NCBI RefSeq assembly: GCF_002532535.1 | Contig: NZ_NQWI01000035.1 | Span: 1-44,139, forward strand | From: Candidatus Viridilinea mediisalina | Lineage (GTDB): Bacteria > Chloroflexota > Chloroflexia > Chloroflexales > Chloroflexaceae | Direction: 5' to 3' | Length of the DNA: 44,139 nucleotides | Shown: positions 25,987 to 34,817 of the stretch, in pieces | Layout: every line of letters begins with the position of its first letter | Position numbering within the stretch: the stretch's first letter is position 1 | Notes under the pieces: generated by a model | Databases searched by the model: none | What the model was told of the DNA's origin: nothing | The model's input: only the letters and a program-made list of their open reading frames with translations | Made by a program: the position numbers and the translations under genes

Positions 25987-26778
25987 TTAGCGTCGCCCGC
26001 ATGCTTGTAAGTGCGCCTCAAGCCACGCCGCGTCAGGGGCGGCGAGATCGGGCGGGGGTGGTGCAGCGCGATAATCGATCTGTAGGTCGTAGCGGGCGTT
26101 GCGGTAGACCTGCTGCAGCACCTGGTTGAGCGGCAGTGCCGCATCAGGATCGGGGCGGCGCAGCGGCACCGGCACCGTCGGTAGGGGGCGCTCGAACGCA
26201 CAGGCCCAAATGTCAAGCTCGGGCCAATGTTCGGCACGGCTGAGTAAGACGAAATAGGGCGCAGTGGGAAGTTGCGTTGATGGTGCCAGTTGCGGACGTT
26301 TGCCCCCGCGCAGTAGGTCAATTTCGAGCAGATGTACGCCCGCCATGAACAATTCGCGGCGCTTCTTCTCGTAGGCATCGACCCCTTCCGCGCCGGGGCG
26401 CTTATTCACCGGCGAAAGAAGCTCAATCGCCGTCACCAGCGTCTCATCATTCACCGCACGGATCTCGATGCGGGCATAGCGCGTCGCAATGTCAATGATG
26501 GCCGTGCCGGTCAATGAAGGTGCCTCAATGCTCGCCGCCAACGGCGCACAACGGGGGTTTTCCCGTTCGTAGATGCCAATATCGAGCACAATCGCCCGCC
26601 GTGGCACCGCAATATCAATCTGCTCAAGTGCAACATAGGGCGTAATCTGCGCGACATAGGCGGGCGCAATCTGTGCTTGCAGGAGATCACAGCTTGCTGT
26701 GATCAGCCGCGTATGCACATCGGGCCAAAGGCTTGCCCGCTCTAGGTAGGGATCCATACCAGGAAAAGGGGATTCCAT
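25987..26778 (-). CDS. DUF4058 family protein
   Basis: The 263-residue protein has the family's diagnostic start S-P-F-P-G-M-D-P-Y-L-E, followed by W-x-D-V-H, and later E-L-L-S-P-V-N-K. The middle segment (AIELLSPVNKRPG) with the later L-E-I-D-L-L-R-G-G looks like a PD-(D/E)XK-type core, though I cannot confirm this. DUF4058 is common in cyanobacteria and Chloroflexota, with unknown function. It is a single-gene unit. Confidence 0.85.
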   Translation of the reverse strand: MESPFPGMDPYLERASLWPDVHTRLITASCDLLQAQIAPAYVAQITPYVALEQIDIAVPRRAIVLDIGIYERENPRCAPLAASIEAPSLTGTAIIDIATRYARIEIRAVNDETLVTAIELLSPVNKRPGAEGVDAYEKKRRELFMAGVHLLEIDLLRGGKRPQLAPSTQLPTAPYFVLLSRAEHWPELDIWACAFERPLPTVPVPLRRPDPDAALPLNQVLQQVYRNARYDLQIDYRAAPPPPDLAAPDAAWLEAHLQACGRR

Positions 26779-26867
26779 CTTCTACCTCCAAGTGTACGGA
26801 TGGGTATCCGCCCTTCATGATAGCACAGAAGATAGTTCTTCAGATAATAGAATCTTCATGTGTGTTC

Positions 26868-26978
26868 ATACCATTTACGATTGTAGATTGCAGATTGCAG
26901 ATTGTAGATTGCCGAACATGGCGTCCCAATGGGCGTTAACGTTCTTGATAATGCGGCATGTTCAAGGGTAATTGGTAT
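26868..26978 (+). repeat. Family B element (AGATTGC heptamers)
   Basis: ATACCATTTACG at the left end, then tandem AGATTGC/AGATTGT heptamers, the core CCGAACATGGCGTCCCAATG, GCGGCATGTTCAAGG and the right end GTAATTGGTAT. Confidence 0.85.
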
Positions 26979-26984
26979 CATTGA

Positions 26985-27154
26985 TGGGGAACCATGTTCC
27001 CCCAAACCCCCTTTGTGCCCCACCAAGAGTCTTGTTGGGGGAACCATGTTCCCCCAAACCCCCTTTGTGCCCCACCAAGAGTCTTGTTGGGGGAACCATG
27101 TTCCCCCAAACCACACCACCGCAAGAGGGGGCGTGGGGGAACTTGGTTCCCCCA
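26985..27154. repeat. 52-bp tandem array of GGGAACCATGTTCCC palindromes
   Basis: The phrase ACCATGTTCCCCCAAAC occurs at 26991, 27043 and 27095, exactly 52 nt apart, each time inside the palindrome GGGGAACCATGTTCCCC. A diverged palindrome (GGGGGAACTTGGTTCCCCC) follows near 27136. Confidence 0.85.
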
Positions 27155-27261
27155 CATTCCCCTATCCTACGCAAGCATACCCTTACCCAAAACATCTACG
27201 AGAACATGTGTTTGCAAGCGAACATGGCTTTCTGATGCGCTTACGTCGTGTTCGCCCGTGC

Positions 27262-28563
27262 TCAACGCGAATCCACTCTGGGGATGCACCGCGTGCCATC
27301 ATGGTGCATCCCCCTCGTCACTCCCGATCGATCCGTTCGGGGGAATTCACCGGAGAATCCTGATGCGATGGCTGCATAATCCGATACATCTCCGCAATGT
27401 CTGCCAAGCGTTGGAAGCCTTACCGTACACGGCGCATCCGGTATGGAGCGGGCCAACATGGTGGCATACATGATGCGCCAGGCGACCACGCTGTAGAGCG
27501 CCACACAGGTCATCAGCCGAAACGCGCTCGCCAGGCGCTTCTGCTCAATCTGACAGCCGCTTTTCAGGATCTTGTGCCACACCTCGATGCCCCAACGCGC
27601 CGCATACCACGCCAAGCGCGTCAGCGCGTCGTCGGTCGTCGTGACCGGAACCGTGGTCAGCAACAGCCATTCAATCGCGGTTACGCCCTTTGGAGGGTGG
27701 CGCTCAACCGCCCACACGGCCCAGACCGTGATGCAGGGCAAGCGTTCCGTTGCCCGGCTCTTGGGCGGACGTATCGTCACCTGGCGGAAGCGCACCTCCA
27801 CCGTGGCGATGCGGGCCGGCTGATCCGCACGCGCCCCCACGTTCAATTCGACGGTGGCAGACAAGGCTGCGGTCTTCATCGCGGCCCACAGATAGTGCTC
27901 GTCGTCCACCACCTTGCGGTCTTGCGCCGCACGCACGAGCAGGTCAACCCCGTCTGGACGCTCGTGGATGAACAGGTCATAGACATCAGCCTCACGATCG
28001 CCGACACTCACGATCTGCGTGGTGGGACAGGCCTCATGGGCCGCAATGGCGGCCTCAAGACTCGTGATCCATTTCTGGCTCTCCTTATCATCCAGGGGGC
28101 GAGTCTTATGGTCTTGGGCCCGACGTACCTCGGGGTCACGGGCCCACACATCCTGCGCCAGGACGCCCAACGGAACGCCGTCCGGGGTCATCGCCAAGGT
28201 GGTATGGGCCAACAAGCCGCGTTGGGATGTCGTTGCCAAGGGGCCCAACCCCGTGATCTCCGGGAACTGGGTGTAATCCAACAACGTGGTGTCTTGCACC
28301 GCCAGGATGATGGGTTCATCCTGCATCCGACGGATGGTGGCCTGGGTATGGCTGGCGAGAATCGCGTCAGGTTGGACGTAGGAGCTCTCGAAGAAGCGAT
28401 AGGTTGCCTTGAGTTGTGCCGGGGTCTCCGTCGCCTGAGGCAACGACGCCTGGGGCTGCGCCCCCAAGATCTCCGCCAAGGCCACCAAGCGATGGGTGCG
28501 TCGGATATCTCCCATCTCCGCATTGCCCAACTCCTCTTCCGCCCGTGTCGTCTCCGCAGACAT
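27262..28563 (-). pseudogene. IS4-family transposase with C-terminal deletion/frameshift
   Basis: The frame (433 residues) has the DDE set: D91 (VQDTTLLDY), D189 (VGDREAD) and E327 in the Y-x-x-R-W-x-I-E-x-x-H-K-x-L-K-S-G pattern. After ARSIPDAPC (about residue 379) it loses the family pattern. In another frame about 27321-27419 encodes GFQRLADIAEMYRIM, which resembles the usual W-R-G-x-Q-R-L-x-D-I end of the family. So a stretch including the block before the last helix has been deleted and the frame shifted. The active residues remain, but the C-terminal part needed for dimer or end binding is gone, so it is probably inactive. Confidence 0.75.
27280..27313 (-). terminator. Hairpin within the IS4 element, downstream end
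   Basis: GGGGATGCACC (27280-27290) pairs with GGTGCATCCCC (27303-27313). It lies at the 3' end of the original transposase gene, a usual place for a terminator; the present shifted frame runs through it. Confidence 0.5.
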
Positions 28564-28939
28564 CGCCAGCCCCTTTCTTCATGCCGTAGCACCACGGCCC
28601 GGTGCCGTGATCCGCTCACATCAGCATACCAGACATTGCTCCAATGAGGCCACAACCCTTCTAAACCGTACGATCCGTGATGGCATCATGTATTCAACAT
28701 TGCTGACAGACTCGTTTTCACAGGAAACAGATGTGCGCAAAACGTTTTGGGTAAGGGTATGCCCACAAGTGGGAGAGGCGGTGCCCGGTTGGTGAGCCTG
28801 TCGAACCAGAGCTTGCCGAAGGGGGCAGGGGGTGAGGGCCACCCGTGGTAGCGCCATCATCTATCCGTGGCTTGCCGAGCGAATGTCTTGTCCGCCCATG
28901 ATCGATTGCAGGAGCGGGCGCCGGGGGGTGAGAACCATT

Positions 28940-29025
28940 ACGTGGCACACGGTGGAGTGCCGGCTTTAGCCGGCTAAAGCCGGCACTCCACCGCGTAGCG
29001 ACCGACTTTCCAGACAGTCTCTAAG
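28940..29025 (+). repeat. Family A palindromic element
   Basis: Core 28952-28991 is GTGGAGTGCCGGCTTTAGCC with its perfect complement. Right flank GACTTTCCAGACAGTCTC is a degraded form of the GACTTTTTAGACAGCCTC end at 36148. It lies just before the hsdR fragment. Confidence 0.85.
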
Positions 29026-29039
29026 ATAGGCAAAACCCC

Positions 29040-31315
29040 ATGACTGACTACAAAACCATCGCCGAAGCAAACACCTTCATCGTCCTCGATAGCTACACCA
29101 AGCAGTTGCGGGTCGCGGAGAGTTACCAGAGCGAAGATGCGCTGGAGCGCGAGTTTGTCAAGGATTTGCAACGTCAGGGCTATGACTACTTGCCGACCGT
29201 AAATAGCCCGCAGGCGCTGTTGGCGAATGTGCGGGCGCAGGTGCAAGCGCTGAATAATGTCCAGTTTAGCGATGGCGAGTGGTTGCGCTTTGTCGAAACC
29301 TATCTGGATAAGCCCGGCGATAGCATGACCGATAAAGCGCACAAAGTTCACGATGACTATATTCATGACTTCGTGTTTGACGATGGCCGTATTCAGAACA
29401 TCTATCTGCTCGATAAGCAGACCATTTTGATGAATGTCACCGCAGCCAGTTTGGCGAAGCGCAGAAAAACCTGAAGAAGCGCTTCAAAAAGTTCTACCAA
29501 TTTGGCTTCACCGGCACGCCGATCTTCCCACAAAACGCCCTGGGGGCCGAAACCACCGCCAGCGTCTTTGGCCATCAATTACATTCGTATGTGATCACCG
29601 ATGCCATTCGTGATGAAAAGGTACTCAAGTTCAAGGTGGATTACAATGATGTGCGGCCACAGTTTCGGGCGCTCGAAAGCGAAACGGACGAGCAAAAACT
29701 CAACGCCGCCGAAAACCGCCAGGCGCTGCTGCACCCGGCGCGGATGCGGCAGATCGCGCACTATATTCTAAACAACTTTCGGCGCAAAACCCACCGCCTG
29801 CAAGTGGGCGGCCAGGGCTTTAATGCCATGTTCGCCGTAAGCAGCATCGAGGCGGCGAAAGCCTACTATGAGGCGTTGCATGCCTTGCAGAAAGAACCTG
29901 AGTATGCAACAAAGCCGCTAACCATCGCAACGATCTTCTCCTTCGCCGCCAATGAAGAGCAAGGGAGCGTTGGGGAGATCAGCGACGAAAGTTTTGATCT
30001 CTCGGCCATGCAGAGCAGCGCCAAAGAGTTTTTAAGCGCCGCGATTGCCGACTATAACGCCCACTTTAAGACCAACTTCAGTGTGGATAGCAACGGCTTC
30101 CAAAACTACTACCGTGACCTCGCCAAGCGGGTGATCGCCAAAGAAGTTGACCTGCTGATTGTCGTGGGCATGTTCTTAACCGGCTTTGACGCCCCGACGC
30201 TCAACACCCTGTTTGTAGACAAAAACCTGCGTTACCACGGCTTGATCCAGGCCTATTCGCGCACCAACCGCATCTACAATGCCACCAAAACCTTCGGCAA
30301 TATCGTCACCTTTCGTGATCTCGAGCAGGCGACGATTGATGCCATCACCCTATTTGGTGATAAGAACACCAGAAACGTGGTGCTTGAAAAGAGCTACAAA
30401 GAATACATGCAAGGCTTCACCGATCTGGTGAGCGGTGAAGCGCGGCGCGGCTTCATGGACGTGGTCAGCGAGTTAGCCCAACGCTTTCCTGAGCCTGATG
30501 CGCTTGTGTTAGAAAAAGACAAGCGCGATTTCGTAAAGTTATTTGGCGAATATCTACGCATTGAGCATGTATTGCAAAACTACGATGAGTTTGCCAGCCT
30601 GAAAGCCTTGCAAACGATTGATCCCAGCGACGCGCAGGCGCTCGCCGCGTTCCAAGCGGAGCACCATGTCAGCGACGAGGATTTGGTTGCACTCCAAGCC
30701 ATGCGCATGCCTAGCGCACGCATGCTACAGGACTACCGCTCAACCTACAACGACATTCGTGACTGGCTGCGCCGCGAAAAATCCGCCGAAGAAACAGCAA
30801 GCTCCACCCTCGACTGGGACGATGTAGTCTTTGAAGTGGACCTGCTTAGATCACAAGAGATCAACCTTGACTACATCCTTGAGCTCATTTTTGAGCAGAA
30901 CAAGAAGAACAAGAGCAAGGAGGAGTTGATTGAAGAGGTACGCCGCTTGCTGCGGGCCAGCCTGGGCAACCGGGCGAAAGAGAGCCTGATTGTTGATTTC
31001 ATCAACCAGACTAACCTGGACGAGATTGGTGATAAAGCTACGATTATTGACGCATTCTTTACCTTCGCCCAGGGCGAGCAGGCCCGCGAAGCCGCAGAAC
31101 TGATTCGGGCAGAGGGCTTGAACGAAGAGGCGGCGCAACGCTACATCGCCGTCTCACTGAAGCGCGAATACGCCAGCGAGAACGGCACCGATCTCAACGC
31201 GACACTGCCCAAAATGAGCCCACTTAACCCCCAATACAAAATCAAAAAGCAGCGCGTTTTTCAAAAAATCTCCGCATTTGTTGAAAAGTTTAAGGGTGTG
31301 GGCGGGCAGATGTAG
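29040..31315 (+). pseudogene. hsdR: Type I restriction HsdR with large internal deletion
   Basis: The N-terminal part (29040 to about 29422) matches the start of Hsd[21 protein letters not shown], then N-V-R-x-Q. Reading then shifts frame: from about 29423 the sequence reads [11 protein letters not shown] (motif II), [13 protein letters not shown] (motif III region) and on to the end at 31315 without another interruption. The DNA from the rest of the nuclease domain (D-x-ExK) through Walker A (G-S-G-K-T) is missing. The C-terminal helicase motifs are intact: [17 protein letters not shown] (motif V) and [10 protein letters not shown] (motif VI). The product cannot cleave or translocate. No hsdM or hsdS is in the window. 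Confidence 0.85.
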
Positions 31316-31729
31316 GTGTGGCCAACATGTGTAGGGTATGGAGGAGGGTCTCTGCGATGTGTTCTATGTAGATGCGATCATCCTTTGCCATTGTCAAGCC
31401 ACAACGTGGTGCGTAGAGCGGTAGTGGGAGGGAACGCGATGCCCTCACGCCCCCGTCTGCCTTAGATGACAAGATTGTCATCCAAAAGCCCCCTTTTGCG
31501 TAAGACATGGTTTCAGAAACGGCCTTTCAGCTTTACAGTTGGAGTGCCGACTTTAGTCGGCATCCCATGGCAATCTACGACCCCAGCCGACTAAAGTCGG
31601 CACTCCATCGGAGACCAAACTGTAAAGTAACTATGAACCATGTCTAAGCGCAAAAGGGGGCTTTTGGCTACTTACTAATAGGCAGATTTTTTCGTCGCCT
31701 GCCTCGTGTATAGCAAAGGAGTTGCTTCT
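31316..31729. other. Repeat-containing spacer, no gene
   Basis: It holds the end of the hsdR fragment, an unassigned stretch (31316-31500) and a family A variant. AAAGGAG before 31730 belongs to the kelch gene. Confidence 0.55.
31537..31627. repeat. Family A variant with long loop (GTGCCGACTTTAGTCGG)
   Basis: The left arm CAGTTGGAGTGCCGACTTTA (31537) and right arm CCGACTAAAGTCGGCACTCC (31587-31606) are inverted copies around a 20-30-nt loop. TTTACAG and CTGTAAAG extend the pairing outward. It differs from the main family by GCCGACTT for GCCGGCTT. Confidence 0.8.
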
Positions 31730-33739
31730 ATGTCTCATCCCATCGCGTCTGTTCGCCTCGTCGTCGCGCTGCTCGTCGTGCTGACCATGGTCGGCTTCGT
31801 GCCTGCTCAGCCTAGTCAGGCCCAGAGTGAGCAGCGCTGTTTCGCCGAGACCAACCAGTGTATCAGTGGGCCCATCCGTCAGTATTGGGAGCGCAACGGT
31901 GGCCTGGCGGTCTTTGGTTTTCCGATTACCGCGCAGAGCGCCGAGCAGGTTGAGGGCCAGGCGCTGCAAGTGCAGTGGTTCGAGCGCGACCGCCTCGAGA
32001 TCCAGGCTAACGGCCAGGTGACCGCCGGGCGGCTCGGGGTCGAGCGGCTGGCCCAGCAGGGGACGCCCTGGCAATTCGGGCCGGGCGAGGCCGCCGATGC
32101 GGGCTGTTTGGCTTTTGCCGAGACGGGCCACCGTGTTTGTGGGGCCTTTGCCACCTATTGGGAGCGCAACGGCGGCCTGGCACGTTTTGGCTTCCCGGTG
32201 ACGGGCGCGTATGAAACGGAGATCGAGGGCATGCGCCTGACCGTGCAATACTTCGAGCGCCGCCGCTTCGAGCTACACGATGCCAACACGGTGCTGCTGG
32301 GGCTGCTGGGCAGTGAAGTGCTGCGCGAACGCGGCGAGCTACCGGCCTCGATACCTCTGCCCGAACGCCCAGAGGTGGTGGGCCGCTGGGTCTACATGCA
32401 GGATTATCAGTGCAACGGCTCGTTCGATGGAGCGCACGATGTTGTCTTTCATGCGAATGGCCAGGCCCATAGCTTCAACTATTTGTACCCGGTCATCGGG
32501 CCATGGTTCGAGATCGATGACAAACTCTACGTTGATATCTTCGCTGATGGTGGGACATATGAATTCATCCGTACCGGGCGTGGATTCACCACCCAAATCG
32601 AAGATTTCTGCCTTGAGTTGCGTCCGGCCTTGGCTGGGTTGACGATGCCGAATGGGCAAATGTTCTCCCAAGCTTTTACCTTGAGCGATGGCACCATCCT
32701 GAGTCTGGGCGGTGATATGATGTCGGCAACGAAAGAGGTGGTTCAATCAAGCACTGGCGCCTTCCGCTATGATCCACGCAGCCGCCAATGGGCCTCCATC
32801 GGCGAGCTTGGCACTGGGCGAGCCCGTGCAGCTATGGTTATGCTTGCCGATGAACGTATCCTGATCGTGGGTGGCTTGCCCGCATCCGACAATGAGCCTG
32901 CGTTGGGTGCGGACAACCGTGTCATGCTCTTCGATCCGGCCAATGGTACCAGCACCGCAACAACCGACATCGGCTACGAGGCCGCTGGTTATGGATCTGT
33001 ACTGTTAGAGAATGGCCATGTGCTCGTTAGTGGTGGTTCGGTTTCAGATGATGCCGGGCAGACCGTGGCCTACAACAAGCTGATGCGCTACGATCCGCAG
33101 AGTGAGCAGTGGGCCGAAATGGCGCCAATGGCAATCAATCGCGTGAGTCACCGAATGACCTTACTGAATGATGGGCGTGTGCTTGTAACCGGCGGGCTCT
33201 ATTGGGATTCGGCAGCAAACCAGTATGACAATTTGGCGAGTGTGACGATCTATGATCCGGCCAATGATCGTTGGGAAGATGTGCCGAGTATGCAGCACGC
33301 CCGCCAGTTACACAGTGCTGTCCGGCTTGCTGATGGGCGCGTATTGATAGTTGGTGGCTTTACCGATATGGAGGTTGGCACGAATGTTAATGCTGAGATC
33401 TATGATCCCGCCAGCAACACATGGGCTGATGCGGGTCTGCCGATTGGGGATCATTCTGGCGGTAGCTCGGCGCTGCTGCTCCCCGATGGGCAGGTGCTGG
33501 TGATCGGAGGGGGGTACTATTTCGAGGCGAACAGCCGCGCTGTATCGCGCTATGACCCAGCAACCAATGCATGGTCAGCGCTGTCACCACTGCAACTCGA
33601 GCGATCAATGCATCGTGCATCGTTACTCCCTGATGGGCAGGTGCTGATCATTGGTGGTTCTAGTGCCAATCTTGGCACCCCCAGTTCACACGAGATCTAC
33701 GATCTGCGTGGTGGTGGCAGTAGTGTGATGGTGCCGTAG
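31730..33739 (+). CDS. Secreted kelch/galactose-oxidase-like protein
   Basis: The start at 31730 has AAAGGAG 8 nt upstream; an earlier ATG (31706) lacks it. The 669-residue protein has a signal peptide (1-about 36, ending near P-S-Q-A-Q). Residues about 40-215 hold two copies of a repeat: C-F-A-E-T-x-x-x-x, Y-W-E-R-N-G-G-L-A-x-F-G-F-P-I-T, then V-Q-W-F-E-R-x-R-L-E, which recalls LGFP-like surface repeats. A lipocalin-like stretch follows. From about residue 315 to the end there are about six kelch repeats with the G-G and Y-D-P-x-x-x-x-W signatures, which suggests a beta-propeller. It is predicted to be extracellular. No enzymatic residue was assigned. Confidence 0.85.
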   Translation: MSHPIASVRLVVALLVVLTMVGFVPAQPSQAQSEQRCFAETNQCISGPIRQYWERNGGLAVFGFPITAQSAEQVEGQALQVQWFERDRLEIQANGQVTAGRLGVERLAQQGTPWQFGPGEAADAGCLAFAETGHRVCGAFATYWERNGGLARFGFPVTGAYETEIEGMRLTVQYFERRRFELHDANTVLLGLLGSEVLRERGELPASIPLPERPEVVGRWVYMQDYQCNGSFDGAHDVVFHANGQAHSFNYLYPVIGPWFEIDDKLYVDIFADGGTYEFIRTGRGFTTQIEDFCLELRPALAGLTMPNGQMFSQAFTLSDGTILSLGGDMMSATKEVVQSSTGAFRYDPRSRQWASIGELGTGRARAAMVMLADERILIVGGLPASDNEPALGADNRVMLFDPANGTSTATTDIGYEAAGYGSVLLENGHVLVSGGSVSDDAGQTVAYNKLMRYDPQSEQWAEMAPMAINRVSHRMTLLNDGRVLVTGGLYWDSAANQYDNLASVTIYDPANDRWEDVPSMQHARQLHSAVRLADGRVLIVGGFTDMEVGTNVNAEIYDPASNTWADAGLPIGDHSGGSSALLLPDGQVLVIGGGYYFEANSRAVSRYDPATNAWSALSPLQLERSMHRASLLPDGQVLIIGGSSANLGTPSSHEIYDLRGGGSSVMVP

Positions 33740-33775
33740 GATATGCTTCGGAGGTACTTTTCGTTTGCGAGGATG

Positions 33776-33810
33776 CGAAGAGGCGAGGGCTTTGCGCCCT
33801 CGCCTCTTCG
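33776..33810 (+). terminator. Hairpin downstream of the kelch gene
   Basis: Perfect 15-nt arms CGAAGAGGCGAGGGC / GCCCTCGCCTCTTCG around a 5-nt loop, 37 nt past the stop, then TTTGCTTGTT. It is related in sequence to the GAGGACGC repeats at 7296 and 10055. Confidence 0.6.
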
Positions 33811-33901
33811 TTTGCTTGTTGGACTTGTCGCATGCCCAATGACCATCAAGCTCATTGGGATGCCATGTTCGACAAGCAACTATCTACTATCTGAAATAGC
33901 A

Positions 33902-34435
33902 CTACCCCCTACGGCTACGCACGAGAATAATAATCCCACCAATGACGAGCAGCAGCGGCCAGAGGTAGTTGAGCGTGCTGAGGATGCCGAGCCCAACTTC
34001 GCCCAGCAGTAGGGCGCCGCCAATGAAGGCCATGATGCCGCCGGGGATGAGGGGCCAGAGTAGCGCTTTAGGGCTGAAGATGCGCGTGAAGAGGCTGATG
34101 CTGGCCCAACCAAGGGCAAAGGCGAGGAGGAAGATGCTGCCTTCGATGGCTTCCCCACCAGCAATGCCGCTCTCGATCAGCAACACGCCGAGCCCAATGC
34201 CGTTGAGGATGCCGCCAGGGATGAACCATCCCACATGCTTGGTGGCGATGCCCGCTGCGGTGAACCCTACTCCGAGCATTAGCAGCACCCAAACGCCCAG
34301 ATTGAAGAGTTGGCCTAGCATCAAGATGATGCCCGCAACGATGAGGATGATCCCGCCAATGAGTTGCTGCTGTCCGTTACCGCTCTGCTCTGCCTGGCTC
34401 TCGTACTGATTGCTCTGATCCACGTGGCTCTGCAT
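33902..34435 (-). CDS. LiaI/LiaF-like TM protein (DUF5668-type)
   Basis: The start follows AGGAGG at a spacing of 7. The 177-residue protein has a polar, Gln-rich N-terminal tail (about 24 residues) and at least five hydrophobic segments rich in G-G-I-I-L-I-x-A-G-I-I-L patterns, ending N-Y-L-W-P-L-L-L-V-I-G-G-I-I-I-L, typical of the LiaI-LiaF-like TM region. Such proteins often sit beside NarL-type two-component genes that sense envelope stress, and a pair is 380 nt away on the other strand. The stop TAG lies next to a degenerate family B repeat. Confidence 0.75.
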   Translation of the reverse strand: MQSHVDQSNQYESQAEQSGNGQQQLIGGIILIVAGIILMLGQLFNLGVWVLLMLGVGFTAAGIATKHVGWFIPGGILNGIGLGVLLIESGIAGGEAIEGSIFLLAFALGWASISLFTRIFSPKALLWPLIPGGIMAFIGGALLLGEVGLGILSTLNYLWPLLLVIGGIIILVRSRRG

Positions 34436-34473
34436 TGGAAACCTCCTGTTGGGTTATTGGGTTATGCCATTTC

Positions 34474-34522
34474 AGATTGTAGATTGTAGATTGTAGATTG
34501 TAGATTGTAGATTGTAGATTGC
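34474..34522 (+). repeat. AGATTGT heptamer array, seven units
   Basis: Six copies of AGATTGT and a final AGATTGC, followed by the CCGAACATGGC core of family B. This is the longest heptamer expansion in the window; other copies have 2-5 units. Confidence 0.95.
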
Positions 34523-34703
34523 CGAACATGGCATCCTAATGAGCTTTGGCATTGAGACATTCAGACCATCCTGATGCCTCAAACCTATCTTCTATCTTCT
34601 CTTTTCTGTATCTTAAGCATACGCCATGCGCCTGCTTGTAACCAGTGTAAGAGGATAGAACTCGTAGGGATGACTTTTGATAGAACCTGACGGCAGTGGT
34701 ATG

Positions 34704-34806
34704 ATACCAATTACCCTTGAACATGCCGCATTATCAAGCATGCTAACGCCCATTGGGACGCCATGTTCGGCAATCTGCAATCTGCAATCTGCAATCGTAA
34801 ATGGTT
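34704..34806 (-). repeat. Family B element
   Basis: ATACCAATTACCCTTGAACA at the left, CGCATTATCAAG, GCCCATTGG, CATGTTCGG, three AATCTGC heptamers and GTAAATGGTTT at the right. It ends 11 nt before the kinase start. Confidence 0.85.
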
Positions 34807-34817
34807 TGATTGGTGCT

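Larger units (their letters stand above)
26779..27174. other. Repeat-filled spacer, no gene
   Basis: From left to right it holds the promoter side of DUF4058, a family B copy (26868-26978) and a 52-bp tandem array of palindromes (26985-27120) followed by one more palindrome (about 27132-27153). ORFs here are repeat translations. Confidence 0.7.
27175..28762 (-). mobile_element. Defective IS4-family element (IS50-like group)
   Basis: GCATACCCTTACCCAAAAC at 27175 is the inverted copy of GTTTTGGGTAAGGGTATGC ending at 28762: 19-bp perfect terminal repeats with further similarity inward. The length of 1588 bp fits the family. A target duplication was not seen next to these ends. The single ORF is a transposase with an internal deletion. 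Confidence 0.78.
34436..34817. other. Divergent promoter region carrying two family B copies
   Basis: A heptamer array (34474-34522) with part of a family B element, an unassigned stretch (34560-34700) and a second family B copy (34704-34806) in the opposite orientation. The starts of the LiaI-like gene (minus) and the kinase gene (plus) lie at its two ends. Confidence 0.6.

Noticed and set aside
25557-26129. Plus-strand ORF of 190 codons
   Set aside because: It overlaps the GNAT fusion start, the spacer palindrome and the end of DUF4058; it has no ribosome site or family motif.
27397-28647. Plus-strand ORF of 416 codons opposite the transposase
   Set aside because: It is a GC-rich shadow; the minus-strand frame has the DDE residues and the family motifs.
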